Source: Loktanella sp. D2R18 | Lineage (GTDB): Bacteria; Pseudomonadota; Alphaproteobacteria; Rhodobacterales; Rhodobacteraceae | Assembly (NCBI RefSeq): GCF_003318235.1 | Contig: NZ_QOCG01000008.1 | Coordinates: 1-33,835 of the forward strand | DNA length: 33,835 nucleotides | Direction of reading: 5' to 3' | Shown: piece after piece, positions 25,553-33,013 of the stretch | How positions within the stretch are numbered: position 1 is the stretch's first letter | How the letters are laid out: every line of letters starts with the position of its first letter | Translations under genes and position numbers: made by a program | The notes under the pieces: model-generated | Databases searched by the model: none | The model's input: the letters and a program-made list of their open reading frames with translations, nothing else | What the model was told of the DNA's origin: nothing

Positions 25553-26167
25553 TCAGCCCGCACGTGCGGCGAACTTGGATTCAATTGCACTTTCGGCGAG
25601 CACGCGTTCGCGGGCCACGCGGCTATCAAAAAACGTGAGAACCAGCGATGTCGGCATCGCAACAGCGAGCCCGGCCGCAGTGGTTAACAATGCGACCCAG
25701 ATGCCGCCTGCCAGCAATGACGGGTCAACCGAGTTACCCGCCTGTTGTAAGGCTTGAAATGCGTCGATCATTCCTAATACAGTTCCAAACAACCCTAACA
25801 ATGGGGCGATTTGTGCGATGCTGTCCAGCACACGGAAGCCACCTTCTAAACGTGCGACATGCGCATTGGCCTTGGCCTCAATCCGCGTTTTCGGGCCGTT
25901 GACTTGACGGCTTTGCAACGCATCCGACAGGGTATTGCGGCTTTGCGCAAGCGATGCTTCGGCGACGTCTTGCTCGCCTGCGTCCCATGCGATGATTGCT
26001 TTTGCGATTTGCGCATTACGTCCGACACCCAGCTGATGAAATTGCCAAATTTTCCACAGTATCACGCCCAACGATAGCACTGACAACGCCAGCATCAATA
26101 GAACAACAGGACCGCCCAGATCGTAGATGGCGTGCAGTTGGGACATAATCATTTTGAATAGGTTCAT
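25553..26167 (-). CDS. exbB: ExbB/TolQ/MotA-type proton channel protein
   Basis: 204 aa with three transmembrane segments: about 15-38 (GGPVVLLMLALSVLSLGVILWKIW), about 110-135 (the GLFGTVLGMIDAF motif) and about 150-175 (GGIWVALLTTAAGLAVAMPTSL). The last two are the MotA/ExbB signature region. It forms the pentameric channel around ExbD. The start overlaps the stop of the small secreted-protein gene by 4 nt (CATG on the plus strand; ATGA coupling). Confidence 0.9.
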   Translation of the reverse strand: MNLFKMIMSQLHAIYDLGGPVVLLMLALSVLSLGVILWKIWQFHQLGVGRNAQIAKAIIAWDAGEQDVAEASLAQSRNTLSDALQSRQVNGPKTRIEAKANAHVARLEGGFRVLDSIAQIAPLLGLFGTVLGMIDAFQALQQAGNSVDPSLLAGGIWVALLTTAAGLAVAMPTSLVLTFFDSRVARERVLAESAIESKFAARAG

Positions 26168-26613
26168 CCCAAAACCTCCACGTCAATCCGAGACTCATAG
26201 CTCAACGCATTGGCGCAGTCCGCGGGGGCAATGCCTACCCCTGAACATTCGGCCACATCATTAATCAAAACCTGCCCTAGGGCGTCGCATGATAACGATG
26301 GAACGTTGAATTGCCGCACGCGCGGTATGCCGGTTGGTAAGTCACGCATGTCAAATAAGGTCAAACGATCGACGGCCCCGTCTTTCGTCAAAAGTACTGT
26401 CTCAAAGACAAGTGACGTGACATTAACGTCCAAGCTATTGGTCAGCATGAACGTCAACTGACATGCCCCGTCGAGCTGAAGCATGCCATTCATTTCAACG
26501 CGAATTGAAGGGGCCGCATCAACGCCCCCCTCTTGCGCTAGGACTGGTGCTGACATCGCCACGAAGGAAGCGGCTGCCAGCATCAAACCTATACTTGGAA
26601 GGTTTTTTTTCAT
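26164..26613 (-). CDS. Secreted protein of unknown function heading the TonB operon
   Basis: 149 aa from ATG 26613. The frame is open to a TTG at 26637, but ATG 26613 gives a standard signal peptide (MKKNLPSIGLMLAAASFVA, cleavage after PVLAQ). The mature part is about 120 aa, beta-rich in appearance, with four Cys (GACQLTF, LSCDALG, AECSGVG, ADCANA) that could form two disulfides in the periplasm. I recognise no enzymatic motif. It is translationally coupled to exbB, so a role in assembly or regulation of the TonB motor is a reasonable inference. I have a memory of similar proteins next to exbB in other Rhodobacteraceae, which I cannot check here. Confidence 0.75.
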   Translation of the reverse strand: MKKNLPSIGLMLAAASFVAMSAPVLAQEGGVDAAPSIRVEMNGMLQLDGACQLTFMLTNSLDVNVTSLVFETVLLTKDGAVDRLTLFDMRDLPTGIPRVRQFNVPSLSCDALGQVLINDVAECSGVGIAPADCANALSYESRIDVEVLG

Positions 26614-26970
26614 GTTGGAAATTAAACGTTCGAACAAGACAGGCCATGTATGATCGGTCTTCTCCTACGTCCCCTGCGAGTAAGTTATAATAAATATCGA
26701 GCACATTTTTGATGAGAAGGCAGCTCAGTCTTAGTTATCGACGTTTTGCGCCATTGTTGACTGCACGATAGCTTCATCAGCGATGAAAATGTGTTGTTAG
26801 CCCTTAATTGATCCATATGACATTGATGGTTACGTGATCGTATAATTAATCCGATAAAAACAATCAAGTACTTATGATGTGGCAATTAGGCATATGTATT
26901 AGGGCTCATGACGATAAATAGCGTTGTTACATAAAATCGGTTGGATGACAGATTCTTTCTCCCTTTCGGA
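26614..26970. other. Intergenic, upstream of the TonB operon
   Basis: About 357 nt without a supported gene. It must hold the TonB operon promoter (minus strand). A site at 26847-26871 ends in AATCAAGTAC, 8 of 10 to the island's half-site, but it is about 230 nt from the start and its other half is weak. Confidence 0.4.
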
Positions 26971-27032
26971 ACTCAAAACTCAAAACTCAAAACTCAAAAC
27001 TCAAAACTCAAAACTCAAAACTCAAAACTCAA
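26971..27032. repeat. Heptamer tandem repeat (ACTCAAA)n
   Basis: Eight perfect copies of ACTCAAA (26971-27026) followed by a partial ninth (ACTCAA). It lies in non-coding sequence between the iron island and the insertion-sequence remnant, so copy-number change would not shift a reading frame. Confidence 0.97.
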
Positions 27033-27083
27033 CACCATGATTAGTGAATCGCCCCGAGTTTACCGGAGACCTATAGCTTCATT

Positions 27084-27495
27084 TCATGCGACCATATCGA
27101 GCACGTCACGCTGTGCATAGAAGTTCTCTTCGGCTTCGGCTGGCGGGATGTTCCCGATGGGGCCAAGCAGGCGCCGGTTGTTGAACCAATCGACCCAACC
27201 GAAAGTGGCCATTTCCAGATCCTGCATATTGCGCCAAGGTCCCTGGCAATGAACGAGTTCGGTTTTGTAGAGACCGTTAATCGTCTCGGCGAGAGCGTTG
27301 TCATACGAGTCCCCGACACTGCCGACGGATGGTTCGATGCCAGCTTCGGCCAGACGCTCGGTGTATCGAATGGACAAATATTGCCCTCCGCGGTCCGAGT
27401 GATGGATCAAGCTGCCCTTATGAATGGGGCGTCGATCATGAAGGGCCTGCTCCAACGCGTCGAGAACAAAGTCTGTCTTGGCAGACCGAGATGGG
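27084..27495 (-). pseudogene. IS3-family transposase (OrfB) C-terminal fragment
   Basis: Roughly the last 137 codons of an rve-type integrase/transposase. Visible are LIHHSDRGGQY (second catalytic Asp) and DNALAETINGLYKTE (catalytic Glu), then the family's WVDWFNNRRLLGPIGNIPP and the stop at 27084. The first catalytic Asp and everything before it are missing. Homology runs upstream to about 27495, where it meets an Rhs fragment on the opposite strand. The sequence just past the stop (to about 27040, GTGAATCGCCCCGAG) resembles the terminal end of such elements. Not functional. Confidence 0.88.
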
Positions 27496-27720
27496 ATGGT
27501 TGTGGCAGTCGTTGAAGGCGGCGCGCTCTACTTCGTGCGCACCGACCACATCGGACGGCCGATCTTCGCAACAGACACGCTCGGAGCAAAAGTTTGGGAG
27601 GCCTCCTACCTCCCCTTCGGCGGCGTGCAGACATCCACCGGAAGTAACTCAGAACTCCGCTTTCCGGGGCAATGGTTCCAATCTGAAACTGGGCTGCACC
27701 AGAACTGGATGCGGGATTAA
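27496..27720 (+). pseudogene. Rhs/YD-repeat protein fragment
   Basis: About 74 codons with the C-terminal core pattern of Rhs proteins: ALYFVRTDHIGRPIFATD, VWEASYLPFGGV and LRFPGQWFQSETGLHQNWMRD. Rhs cores continue with a Y-DP-x-x-G-R-Y segment, but here a TAA stop follows MRD. Both ends are cut, by the IS3 fragment on the left and by unrelated sequence on the right. A relict of a polymorphic-toxin or Rhs element, not a working gene. Confidence 0.8.
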
Positions 27721-27791
27721 CCGATGATCATTGATCTGACCCTTCCAAAACCGTTCAATAACTGGTTGGGTTTTGACTCGTCGCCCCTCAA

Positions 27792-27830
27792 GGGGTCGTT
27801 TGCGGGACGGGGCGAAATGACACTCTAAGC
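27792..27830 (+). repeat. Left copy of a 39-bp inverted repeat
   Basis: Matches the reverse complement of 30267-30305 at 36 of 39 positions (begins GGGGTCGTTTGC, ends ATGACACTCTAAGC). Together the copies enclose the AraC/metallo-hydrolase pair. Immediately outside, CCCCT-CA-AGGGG (27784-27795) forms a small palindrome. Confidence 0.9.
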
Positions 27831-27842
27831 CTCGTTTGGGTT

Positions 27843-27903
27843 AGCAGCCATTCGTGCACGTCGCGGCTAAGGTCCGGTTTGAGCCCAGACTACCTCATGC
27901 TGC
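27843..27903 (+). repeat. Dispersed 61-bp repeat, copy 1
   Basis: Aligns without gaps to 31274-31334 in the same orientation with 42 of 61 identical positions (shared blocks include AGC.GCCATT.GTGCA, GAGCCCA and ATGCTGC). No reading frame is evident. Confidence 0.7.
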
Positions 27904-27921
27904 ATCTTTGATGAATGTCTG

Positions 27922-28827
27922 CTAATGAGATGTTGTTCTCAGCTGGCTCGGATTGACGCCCATCACTGCGCGAAACGCCCTCGAGAAGGCGCTACTGGAC
28001 CCGTACCCACAATCGTGGGCGATCTGATCGATGGTTTGACCGGGCTTTTCGAGCGATCGGCGCGCTTTGAACATGCGCCAGTTCAAAGCGTAGTCCCCCG
28101 GCGTCTGGCCCATGTGGCTCTTAAAAATTGCGGCAAAGGATGATCGAGACATTCCTGCGATCGATGCCAAATCAGCAAGGTTGTATTTCCACCCATCAGG
28201 CTCGTGAATGGCTGAAAGTGCGGATACGATCCGCGCGTCGCGTATCCCAGAATAGAAACCGATCTGGCTGCCCTCCAGCACGAAATGCGCGCGCAGTATT
28301 GAGGCAAACAAGGCTTGGGAAAGATATTGCGTGACCGTGCGGCTGCCTATTTCCTTTGTGAGGGTTTCATTCACGATCAAGGAGATGAGCGAGGACAATA
28401 GTGTACCCAGCTCCATTTCGCTTGTTTTAAGCAAAATCCGCGGTGGGAGGTCCTTCACGAGCGGATGTTGATGGGCCAAATCATATTGGAAATGGCCACA
28501 AATCATCCGGGTCGTTGGGGCTCCGTCAAGGAACGGTTCATCGCCGGCTTGAAGGCCCGCGATGACGTCCTGACCGGATGTGGCCGGGCTATCAGGGTTG
28601 TCACATATCGCGTGCGATGCGCCCTTGGGAAACAAAACTAGATCGCCTGCAGTAAGGTTTTCGACATGACCATCATGCTCAATCACTGCAGTGCCGCGGA
28701 CGATGTAATGGAATTGTGCGAACCCAGTATCGGACACCGACATTTTCCAATTTCCGCAGAAGTTTTTCTGAAAATAGATAGAGCTTCTAAACCCTATCAG
28801 TTCAAGGACATCACTGAGCGGATCCAT
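27922..28827 (-). CDS. AraC-family transcriptional regulator with N-terminal cupin
   Basis: 301 aa from ATG 28827. The frame extends to 29061 but there overlaps the upstream hydrolase gene. ATG 28827 gives the family N-terminus MDPLSDVLELIGFRS and has AAGG about 10 nt upstream. The N-terminal cupin_6-type domain (about 1-190; LTAGDLVLFPKGASHAI) probably senses a ligand. The C-terminal double helix-turn-helix (about 205-300) has LADLASIAGMSRSSFAAIFKSHMGQTP and IDQIAHDCGYGSSSAFSRAFRAVMG. It lies 67 nt downstream of the metallo-hydrolase gene on the same strand, so it is probably its regulator. Confidence 0.9.
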   Translation of the reverse strand: MDPLSDVLELIGFRSSIYFQKNFCGNWKMSVSDTGFAQFHYIVRGTAVIEHDGHVENLTAGDLVLFPKGASHAICDNPDSPATSGQDVIAGLQAGDEPFLDGAPTTRMICGHFQYDLAHQHPLVKDLPPRILLKTSEMELGTLLSSLISLIVNETLTKEIGSRTVTQYLSQALFASILRAHFVLEGSQIGFYSGIRDARIVSALSAIHEPDGWKYNLADLASIAGMSRSSFAAIFKSHMGQTPGDYALNWRMFKARRSLEKPGQTIDQIAHDCGYGSSSAFSRAFRAVMGVNPSQLRTTSH

Positions 28828-28851
28828 TTTGCGCACCTTTTTTCCTGTTCC

Positions 28852-28879
28852 CTTCGGCGGCATCAAGCTGCCGCCGAAG
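28852..28879 (-). promoter_or_regulatory. Perfect 11-bp hairpin between hydrolase and regulator genes
   Basis: CTTCGGCGGCA and TGCCGCCGAAG pair perfectly around a 6-nt loop. It begins 15 nt after the hydrolase stop and ends about 25 nt before the regulator start. No T-run follows on the minus strand (purine-rich GGAACAGGAAAAAAGG instead), so it is not a classical intrinsic terminator. It may limit read-through or protect the upstream mRNA end. Confidence 0.7.
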
Positions 28880-28894
28880 AGTGCTTTAATCCGT

Positions 28895-29869
28895 TTATGA
28901 CACTGAAACAGGTGTGTACAAGAATGCACCAGCCTCAGTGCGGGACATGCGGCCAACGCCTGGGAACGGGAAATGATACCCAGCAACCAGAAGGTTTTCG
29001 TCAGCAGCCAAGCCAAACAGACGTTCACGTGTCTCATGTGCCGCAGCAGGATCTTGTTCAATACCCAAAGCCCATGTCGGCTCGTTCGTGCCTACGATGT
29101 AATGTACAGAGGTATCGATCAAATGCAGCAGCTTTTCGCCATTGCTTTCCAGCATTACGGCCATGTGGCCGTACGTGTGACCAGGCGCCGCGATAGCTGT
29201 GATCCCCGGCACGATTTCGTCGCCGTCCTCAACGATCTGGATCATGTCTTTGATCGGGTTCAGTTTGTCGTTGCCATAGCTGAGCATCAGGTTGGCAAAA
29301 CTAGCCTCGGCGCTTGGTGCGGATGTCCAATAATCCAACTCGGCCTGTGGCATAAAGTGTGCTGCATTCGGAAAGCATGCCACGCCATTTTTTGAGACCC
29401 CGCCGATGTGGTCATAGTGGCCGTGGGTCAAGAAAACGTGGGTGATGTCATCCGGCGACACACCAACGGCGGCAAGCCCTGCGAAAAGGCGTCCGTTATC
29501 AGCTGTCGCATCTGGCAAGGTAATGTCGCCCATACCAGTATCGATAAGCACTTTGGCGTCGCCAGTTTCGACCAAAAAGACGGCCCCTTGCACATTTGCA
29601 AGCTCGGTTCCCAAGCCATACTTGACAAATAATGCGTCTACGCTGCCTTCCGGAGCATTCGCGCCAAAGATGGCAGTCGGGACAGTAAACAACATATCAT
29701 CGATGACAGTAATTTTCATATCACCGACAGAAAACTGTGCAAGGGCGCGCAAGGGTAGGTCAGAACCCGCTGCTTGTGCTTTGGTGGTAGAACTGATGAT
29801 GGCAGGTGCGGCAACGGCCAAGGCGCCACCCATAAGAGCTGCGCGGCGGTTGATTGTAAGATAGGACAT
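28895..29869 (-). CDS. Secreted metallo-beta-lactamase-fold hydrolase
   Basis: 324 aa from ATG 29869, chosen for GGAG 6 nt upstream and because it gives a Tat-like signal, INRRAALMGGALAVAAPAI. The frame stays open to 29935. The zinc-binding motif HGHYDH is at 149-154, preceded by VLIDTGMGD (conserved Asp) and followed by APGHTYGHMAV and a late HYI segment, the order seen in MBL-fold lactonases and methyl-parathion-hydrolase-like enzymes. The substrate is unknown; quorum-signal lactone is one possibility among several. It forms a probable transcription unit with the AraC-type gene, and both lie inside the 39-bp inverted repeat. Confidence 0.9.
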   Translation of the reverse strand: MSYLTINRRAALMGGALAVAAPAIISSTTKAQAAGSDLPLRALAQFSVGDMKITVIDDMLFTVPTAIFGANAPEGSVDALFVKYGLGTELANVQGAVFLVETGDAKVLIDTGMGDITLPDATADNGRLFAGLAAVGVSPDDITHVFLTHGHYDHIGGVSKNGVACFPNAAHFMPQAELDYWTSAPSAEASFANLMLSYGNDKLNPIKDMIQIVEDGDEIVPGITAIAAPGHTYGHMAVMLESNGEKLLHLIDTSVHYIVGTNEPTWALGIEQDPAAAHETRERLFGLAADENLLVAGYHFPFPGVGRMSRTEAGAFLYTPVSVS

Positions 29870-30409
29870 ATATGTCTCCGTGTTGATTGGTGTGAGGCAC
29901 ATATGAGGTGAAATTATTGTACTTTGAATAACCAAAAGTCTAGGAAACCATACTTATCGTCCAAGATTATATTAAGACTTCCATCATTTCAACTTTCAGC
30001 TGAACGTTCAGCCTAGAGTTAACCGAAACATCATATCGGCAGCCACGTGCCATCCAAAGCTTTCTGACTACAGACCTCGGCGCAACTGCAGCGAAAGTAC
30101 GGTTCGTCCGCGTCAGGTGAGTTCGCACAGAGGGCAATGAACGTCTGTTTACCAACGTCTGTCCCAATGAAACAGTTGTTTGAATGATACGGTTTCTGCC
30201 CCAAACAAATCAATGGCTTGGCAGGCCGAAACTCAACAAGGTTCAATTGGGACGGGTTGACATGTTGCTTACAGTGTCATTTCGCCCCCTCCTGCAAACG
30301 ACCCCAATATAGCAGGCGGCCATCGGTGGTTATGCACATGTATTGCCGACGGATGTATATGCGATTTCATATAGATGGATTAAGTTATCAATGAGAAGAG
30401 GAGCAATTC
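29870..30409. other. Intergenic stretch with right inverted-repeat copy
   Basis: 540 nt without a convincing gene. It should contain the promoter of the metallo-hydrolase gene (minus strand) and that of the 206-aa gene (plus strand). Short open frames at 29967-30246 (minus) lack ribosome binding sites and family features. Confidence 0.5.
30267..30305 (-). repeat. Right copy of the 39-bp inverted repeat
   Basis: Reverse complement of 27792-27830 with 3 mismatches in 39. No target-site duplication is seen outside the two copies (CTCAA on the left, AATAT on the right). Confidence 0.9.
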
Positions 30410-31030
30410 ATGCACGTCACCCCTGACCGCGTCGCCCGCCACATAAACGTTAATCCTGCTATATATGTTGGTCACCCATTGTCACTTCGGACAGTTTCAA
30501 GCGCGATACAACTTAAGATTTCCAAGGCCTTGTTGGAAGTTCGTGAGCCTTTGCAGGCTTTTGGCTCTGACATTCTTGCGTACTATAGCTCACCGATTGG
30601 AACTTTAGGTACCGCCCAAATGGCAAGTAGTGACCGACTGATCCAGCGGATCAATGCGACCACTGCAAGATTTGCACCTCTTTACGATTGCCACCCCAGA
30701 AATCAGCTAAGTTCTTGGGTCCAACGAGCGAGTACCAAGGGTGTAATTCCTTTGATGCCTCAGCACGCCCAAATGTCTGTTCGTCTTGCGATTCTTGACA
30801 TGCCAGGCGCCCGGTTGATCATGATGTCGATGCTGATGGCGTCGAATAAATATTCAAAAAGGTTAATCGAGCTTATGGCCTTCGAACAGCCCTACACTGT
30901 GTTTCAGGTCTCACCACGCGCCTACAGCGTTTTCGGATGGGTTTTGCCGGCATTGGAAAAGGCGAATGTCGATTTGGATCGCTTTTTCAAGGACATGCTT
31001 GAGCTTGAGCATACGCACGAATTGGGGTAA
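30410..31030 (+). CDS. Hypothetical protein, 206 aa
   Basis: No family recognised. The ATG is preceded by a strong Shine-Dalgarno (AGAGGAGCAATTC), which supports a real gene. The protein is basic to neutral, apparently soluble and largely helical, without signal peptide. One moderately hydrophobic stretch about 120-145 (VRLAILDMPGARLIMMSMLMAS) could be a buried helix. The C-terminus is acidic (FFKDMLELEHTHELG). Neighbours are mobile-element debris on the left and a relict phage lysis module on the right, so it may itself be an acquired orphan. Confidence 0.65.
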   Translation: MHVTPDRVARHINVNPAIYVGHPLSLRTVSSAIQLKISKALLEVREPLQAFGSDILAYYSSPIGTLGTAQMASSDRLIQRINATTARFAPLYDCHPRNQLSSWVQRASTKGVIPLMPQHAQMSVRLAILDMPGARLIMMSMLMASNKYSKRLIELMAFEQPYTVFQVSPRAYSVFGWVLPALEKANVDLDRFFKDMLELEHTHELG

Positions 31031-31491
31031 GGCAGATTATCATCCGAAGCATTAGGCCGCCTCCACACTTAATGTCGCTCTTGAAAGGCACTGCACCGTG
31101 CGAGCCCGAACAACGCGAAGTGCCCCGATGCAGGCCTTGATCCGCTGGGAATGCAGCGTCCCATTGAGGTCATCTATCAGTCACTGCTGCCTGGCATTAG
31201 CACGATCACACTGCGTCTAGAGTCCAGTCCTTTTAAGACTTGGAACACCGCCCATTTGGACCATAAACGGAACAGCGGCCATTGGTGCAAAGCGCAGCTA
31301 ATGGCGGGTCAGAGCCCACTTCGACGGATGCTGCGCGCCGCCCCAACGTCTGCTCTTCAGCGTGTTGCCAAAAATGTGACAAAACCAATGCCATTTCGCC
31401 GGGGGTTTGTATTACAAGGTCTTCCAACGTTTTTGGCGTGTAAGTTTTAGCAAGGCGTTTATGTCCGGTATGCGCAGTTCTCGGTAGCTAG
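31031..31491. other. Intergenic, with second copy of the dispersed repeat
   Basis: About 460 nt. The only structure identified is the 61-bp repeat copy at 31274-31334. Short open frames here (for example 31151-31450) show no family resemblance and no ribosome binding site. Confidence 0.5.
31274..31334 (+). repeat. Dispersed 61-bp repeat, copy 2
   Basis: Ungapped match to 27843-27903, 42 of 61 identical, same orientation, about 3.4 kb apart. Non-coding. Confidence 0.7.
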
Positions 31492-31923
31492 CGCCCATGC
31501 AATCTAACTTGGATCAAGGGTAGTGAAACCACGGCCTATTGGGATCACTTTGGGCAGGTCTGGACCGTCTGCAGCGGTGAGACGCGCGGGGTCGGGCAGG
31601 GCGATCGCTACTCCCAGGCGGAATGCGACGCGATGCTCGCCGATGGGATCTTGGATTTTGAACGCCAGCTGGATGCCTGCCTGACCGATGAAGACAGCAT
31701 TCCGGTGAATGCCAAGATCGCCTTTGTGTCCTGGACCTACAACGTGGGCGCAGGGGCCGCGTGCGGATCCACACTGGTGCGCAAGGCAAACGCAGGGGAT
31801 CTCGTTGGGGCCTGCCGTGAGCTGCCACGCTGGAACCGCGCCGGCGGGCAAGTCATTCGCGGGCTATCCAATCGCCGTGGGGCTGAGCGCGTGATGTGTC
31901 TTGATGCGCTAGAGGCGTCGTGA
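31492..31923 (+). pseudogene. Phage-type lysozyme (GH24-like endolysin), 5'-truncated
   Basis: 143 codons open from a TAG at 31489 to the TGA at 31921-31923, with no in-frame start ahead of the domain. The frame shows AYWDHFGQVWTVCSGET, then YSQAECDAML, VSWTYNVGAGAACGSTLV and LPRWNRAGGQVIRGLSNRR, the sequence pattern of Rhodobacteraceae prophage and gene-transfer-agent endolysins. Those begin with an N-terminal segment containing a WEG-type catalytic Glu before the AY-D motif. Here that place reads IKGSETTAY with Lys (AAG), one base from Glu. Truncation and loss of the catalytic residue argue for a dead gene. A later internal ATG (31633) would give only a C-terminal fragment. Confidence 0.8.
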
Positions 31924-32162
31924 TGCTGGGATATTTGACGGGCGGTCTCGCGGCTGTGTCGCTGGCGTCCTGCGTTTATGCAGGCGTTCTGCGTGGCGAC
32001 CGGGATGCTTTGCAACGTGACCTCGCTGCCCTTCACCTCCAGCTCTCCGCATGCGGCGGGCGGCTGCAAACTGTTCTTGATGACAAAGGGTCTGACCATG
32101 CCGTTGACCAAATGCCTGATACTGATCTTGTCGATGTCCCTGATCACTGGCTGCGCCCCTAA
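31923..32162 (+). CDS. Rz-like inner-membrane spanin
   Basis: 79 aa. An N-terminal transmembrane helix (GYLTGGLAAVSLASCVYAGVL, about 3-23) is followed by a helical, charged segment (RGDRDALQRDLAALHLQLSACGGRL) that could be coiled coil, the layout of i-spanins. The ATG at 31923 shares its A with the lysozyme stop (TGATG); a GTG one codon earlier is also possible. An o-spanin-like gene starts inside it in another frame, the classic Rz/Rz1 arrangement. Family assignment is by architecture and position, not by sequence match. Confidence 0.65.
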   Translation: MLGYLTGGLAAVSLASCVYAGVLRGDRDALQRDLAALHLQLSACGGRLQTVLDDKGSDHAVDQMPDTDLVDVPDHWLRP

Positions 32163-32331
32163 ACCGATCATGGTGCCAGACGGTGCTGCAGACTTCAGCG
32201 ACATCGAAGAGCCGCGCCGGTTCACGCAAGCGGAACTGGACTGGCGGGCAGCCAACGCGCCCTGGAACCTGAGGCGGGATTTTAAGACGAATATCGGTTG
32301 GGATCGGGAATGTGTGGGGGCGGATGTTTGA
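32098..32331 (+). CDS. Rz1-like outer-membrane lipoprotein spanin, overlapping Rz
   Basis: 77 aa from ATG 32098 (ATG 32080 also in frame). The lipoprotein signal MPLTKCLILILSMSLITGC has a lipobox ITGC with Cys19. The mature part is short and Pro/charged-rich (PKPIMVPDGAADFSDIEEPRRF). It begins within the Rz-like gene in a different frame and ends 169 nt after it, as in partly overlapping spanin pairs. With the lysozyme it marks a phage or gene-transfer-agent lysis cassette remnant; no holin is seen upstream. Confidence 0.68.
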   Translation: MPLTKCLILILSMSLITGCAPKPIMVPDGAADFSDIEEPRRFTQAELDWRAANAPWNLRRDFKTNIGWDRECVGADV

Positions 32332-33013
32332 CAGGCGGGCAGGGCTTGTTCGATTTTATTGGGCGGGAAGCAGCCCTTCGCTGCAGGTGCAAATTTCCAT
32401 CGCCGGACAGTAAAATCGGACTTAACGCGTGCTGCAGTATAGGTCATTCAGGGCTCATAAATTGAAGAAACGACAAGTGAAGTCGATGGTACAACGCTTT
32501 AGGGCATCAACCGGTTGCATAGAGCTGGACGGAGCTTTGCGCCACTTAAATGAAAGACCACATAGCATCCGCTTATAGTAATATGAGAGATTAGAGGATT
32601 TCGGACGCAAACCAGAAATTCCTGACCATATAGACAGTTTAATCCTGCGCAAAAGATTACACCTTAAAGGTTATGTGTACGAATTCAGGCACAGCTAAAA
32701 GGGCTGCGGTGAATACGATGATATCGTGTCTTTTATAAGAAAATGCGCAATTGTGTTTCCGTTGCAACGATTATCATTTAGCGGCCTATCCTTTTGTCTA
32801 AATCTTACAGAAAATACGACAAAAATACAGATTCACCTTTTGACGCCAAAACAACTTGTGGCATAGGAATCTTCAATTTGAAGATGGCTTGCCGTTATCG
32901 CGTGAATCTGAGGTTCTGCCACAGCATTACGTGCGACCGAAAATACGTTCTGACTTTGTCATTGCGTTTGCAAGTTATGAACTAAACAGCTGGTTGCCAA
33001 GTAGGAGTATGGT
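32332..33013. other. Gene-poor AT-richer stretch
   Basis: 682 nt in which I see no supported gene, repeat or RNA. Open frames of 60-65 codons occur on both strands (32455-32652 minus, 32794-32985 plus) but lack ribosome binding sites and recognisable features. The last part should hold the promoter of the gene starting at 33014 (AGGAG at 33003-33007). Confidence 0.5.

Noticed and set aside
26971..27032. CRISPR array
   Set aside because: The 7-bp units are contiguous without spacers; this is a simple tandem repeat.
28828..29061. Longer start for the AraC-type regulator
   Set aside because: It overlaps the hydrolase gene and its stop and spans the hairpin; the family N-terminus MDPLSDVL begins at 28827.
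29967..30246. Two minus-strand frames near the right inverted repeat, one with a faint resemblance to an IS110-type N-terminus (IGTDVGKQTF)
   Set aside because: Resemblance is limited to about ten residues, no DEDD motif follows and there is no ribosome binding site.
31151..31450. 99-codon plus-strand frame
   Set aside because: It overlaps the dispersed repeat, whose other copy has no matching frame, and has no family features.
32455..32985. Short frames of 60-65 codons in the gene-poor stretch
   Set aside because: No ribosome binding sites, no recognisable sequence; expected by chance in AT-richer DNA.
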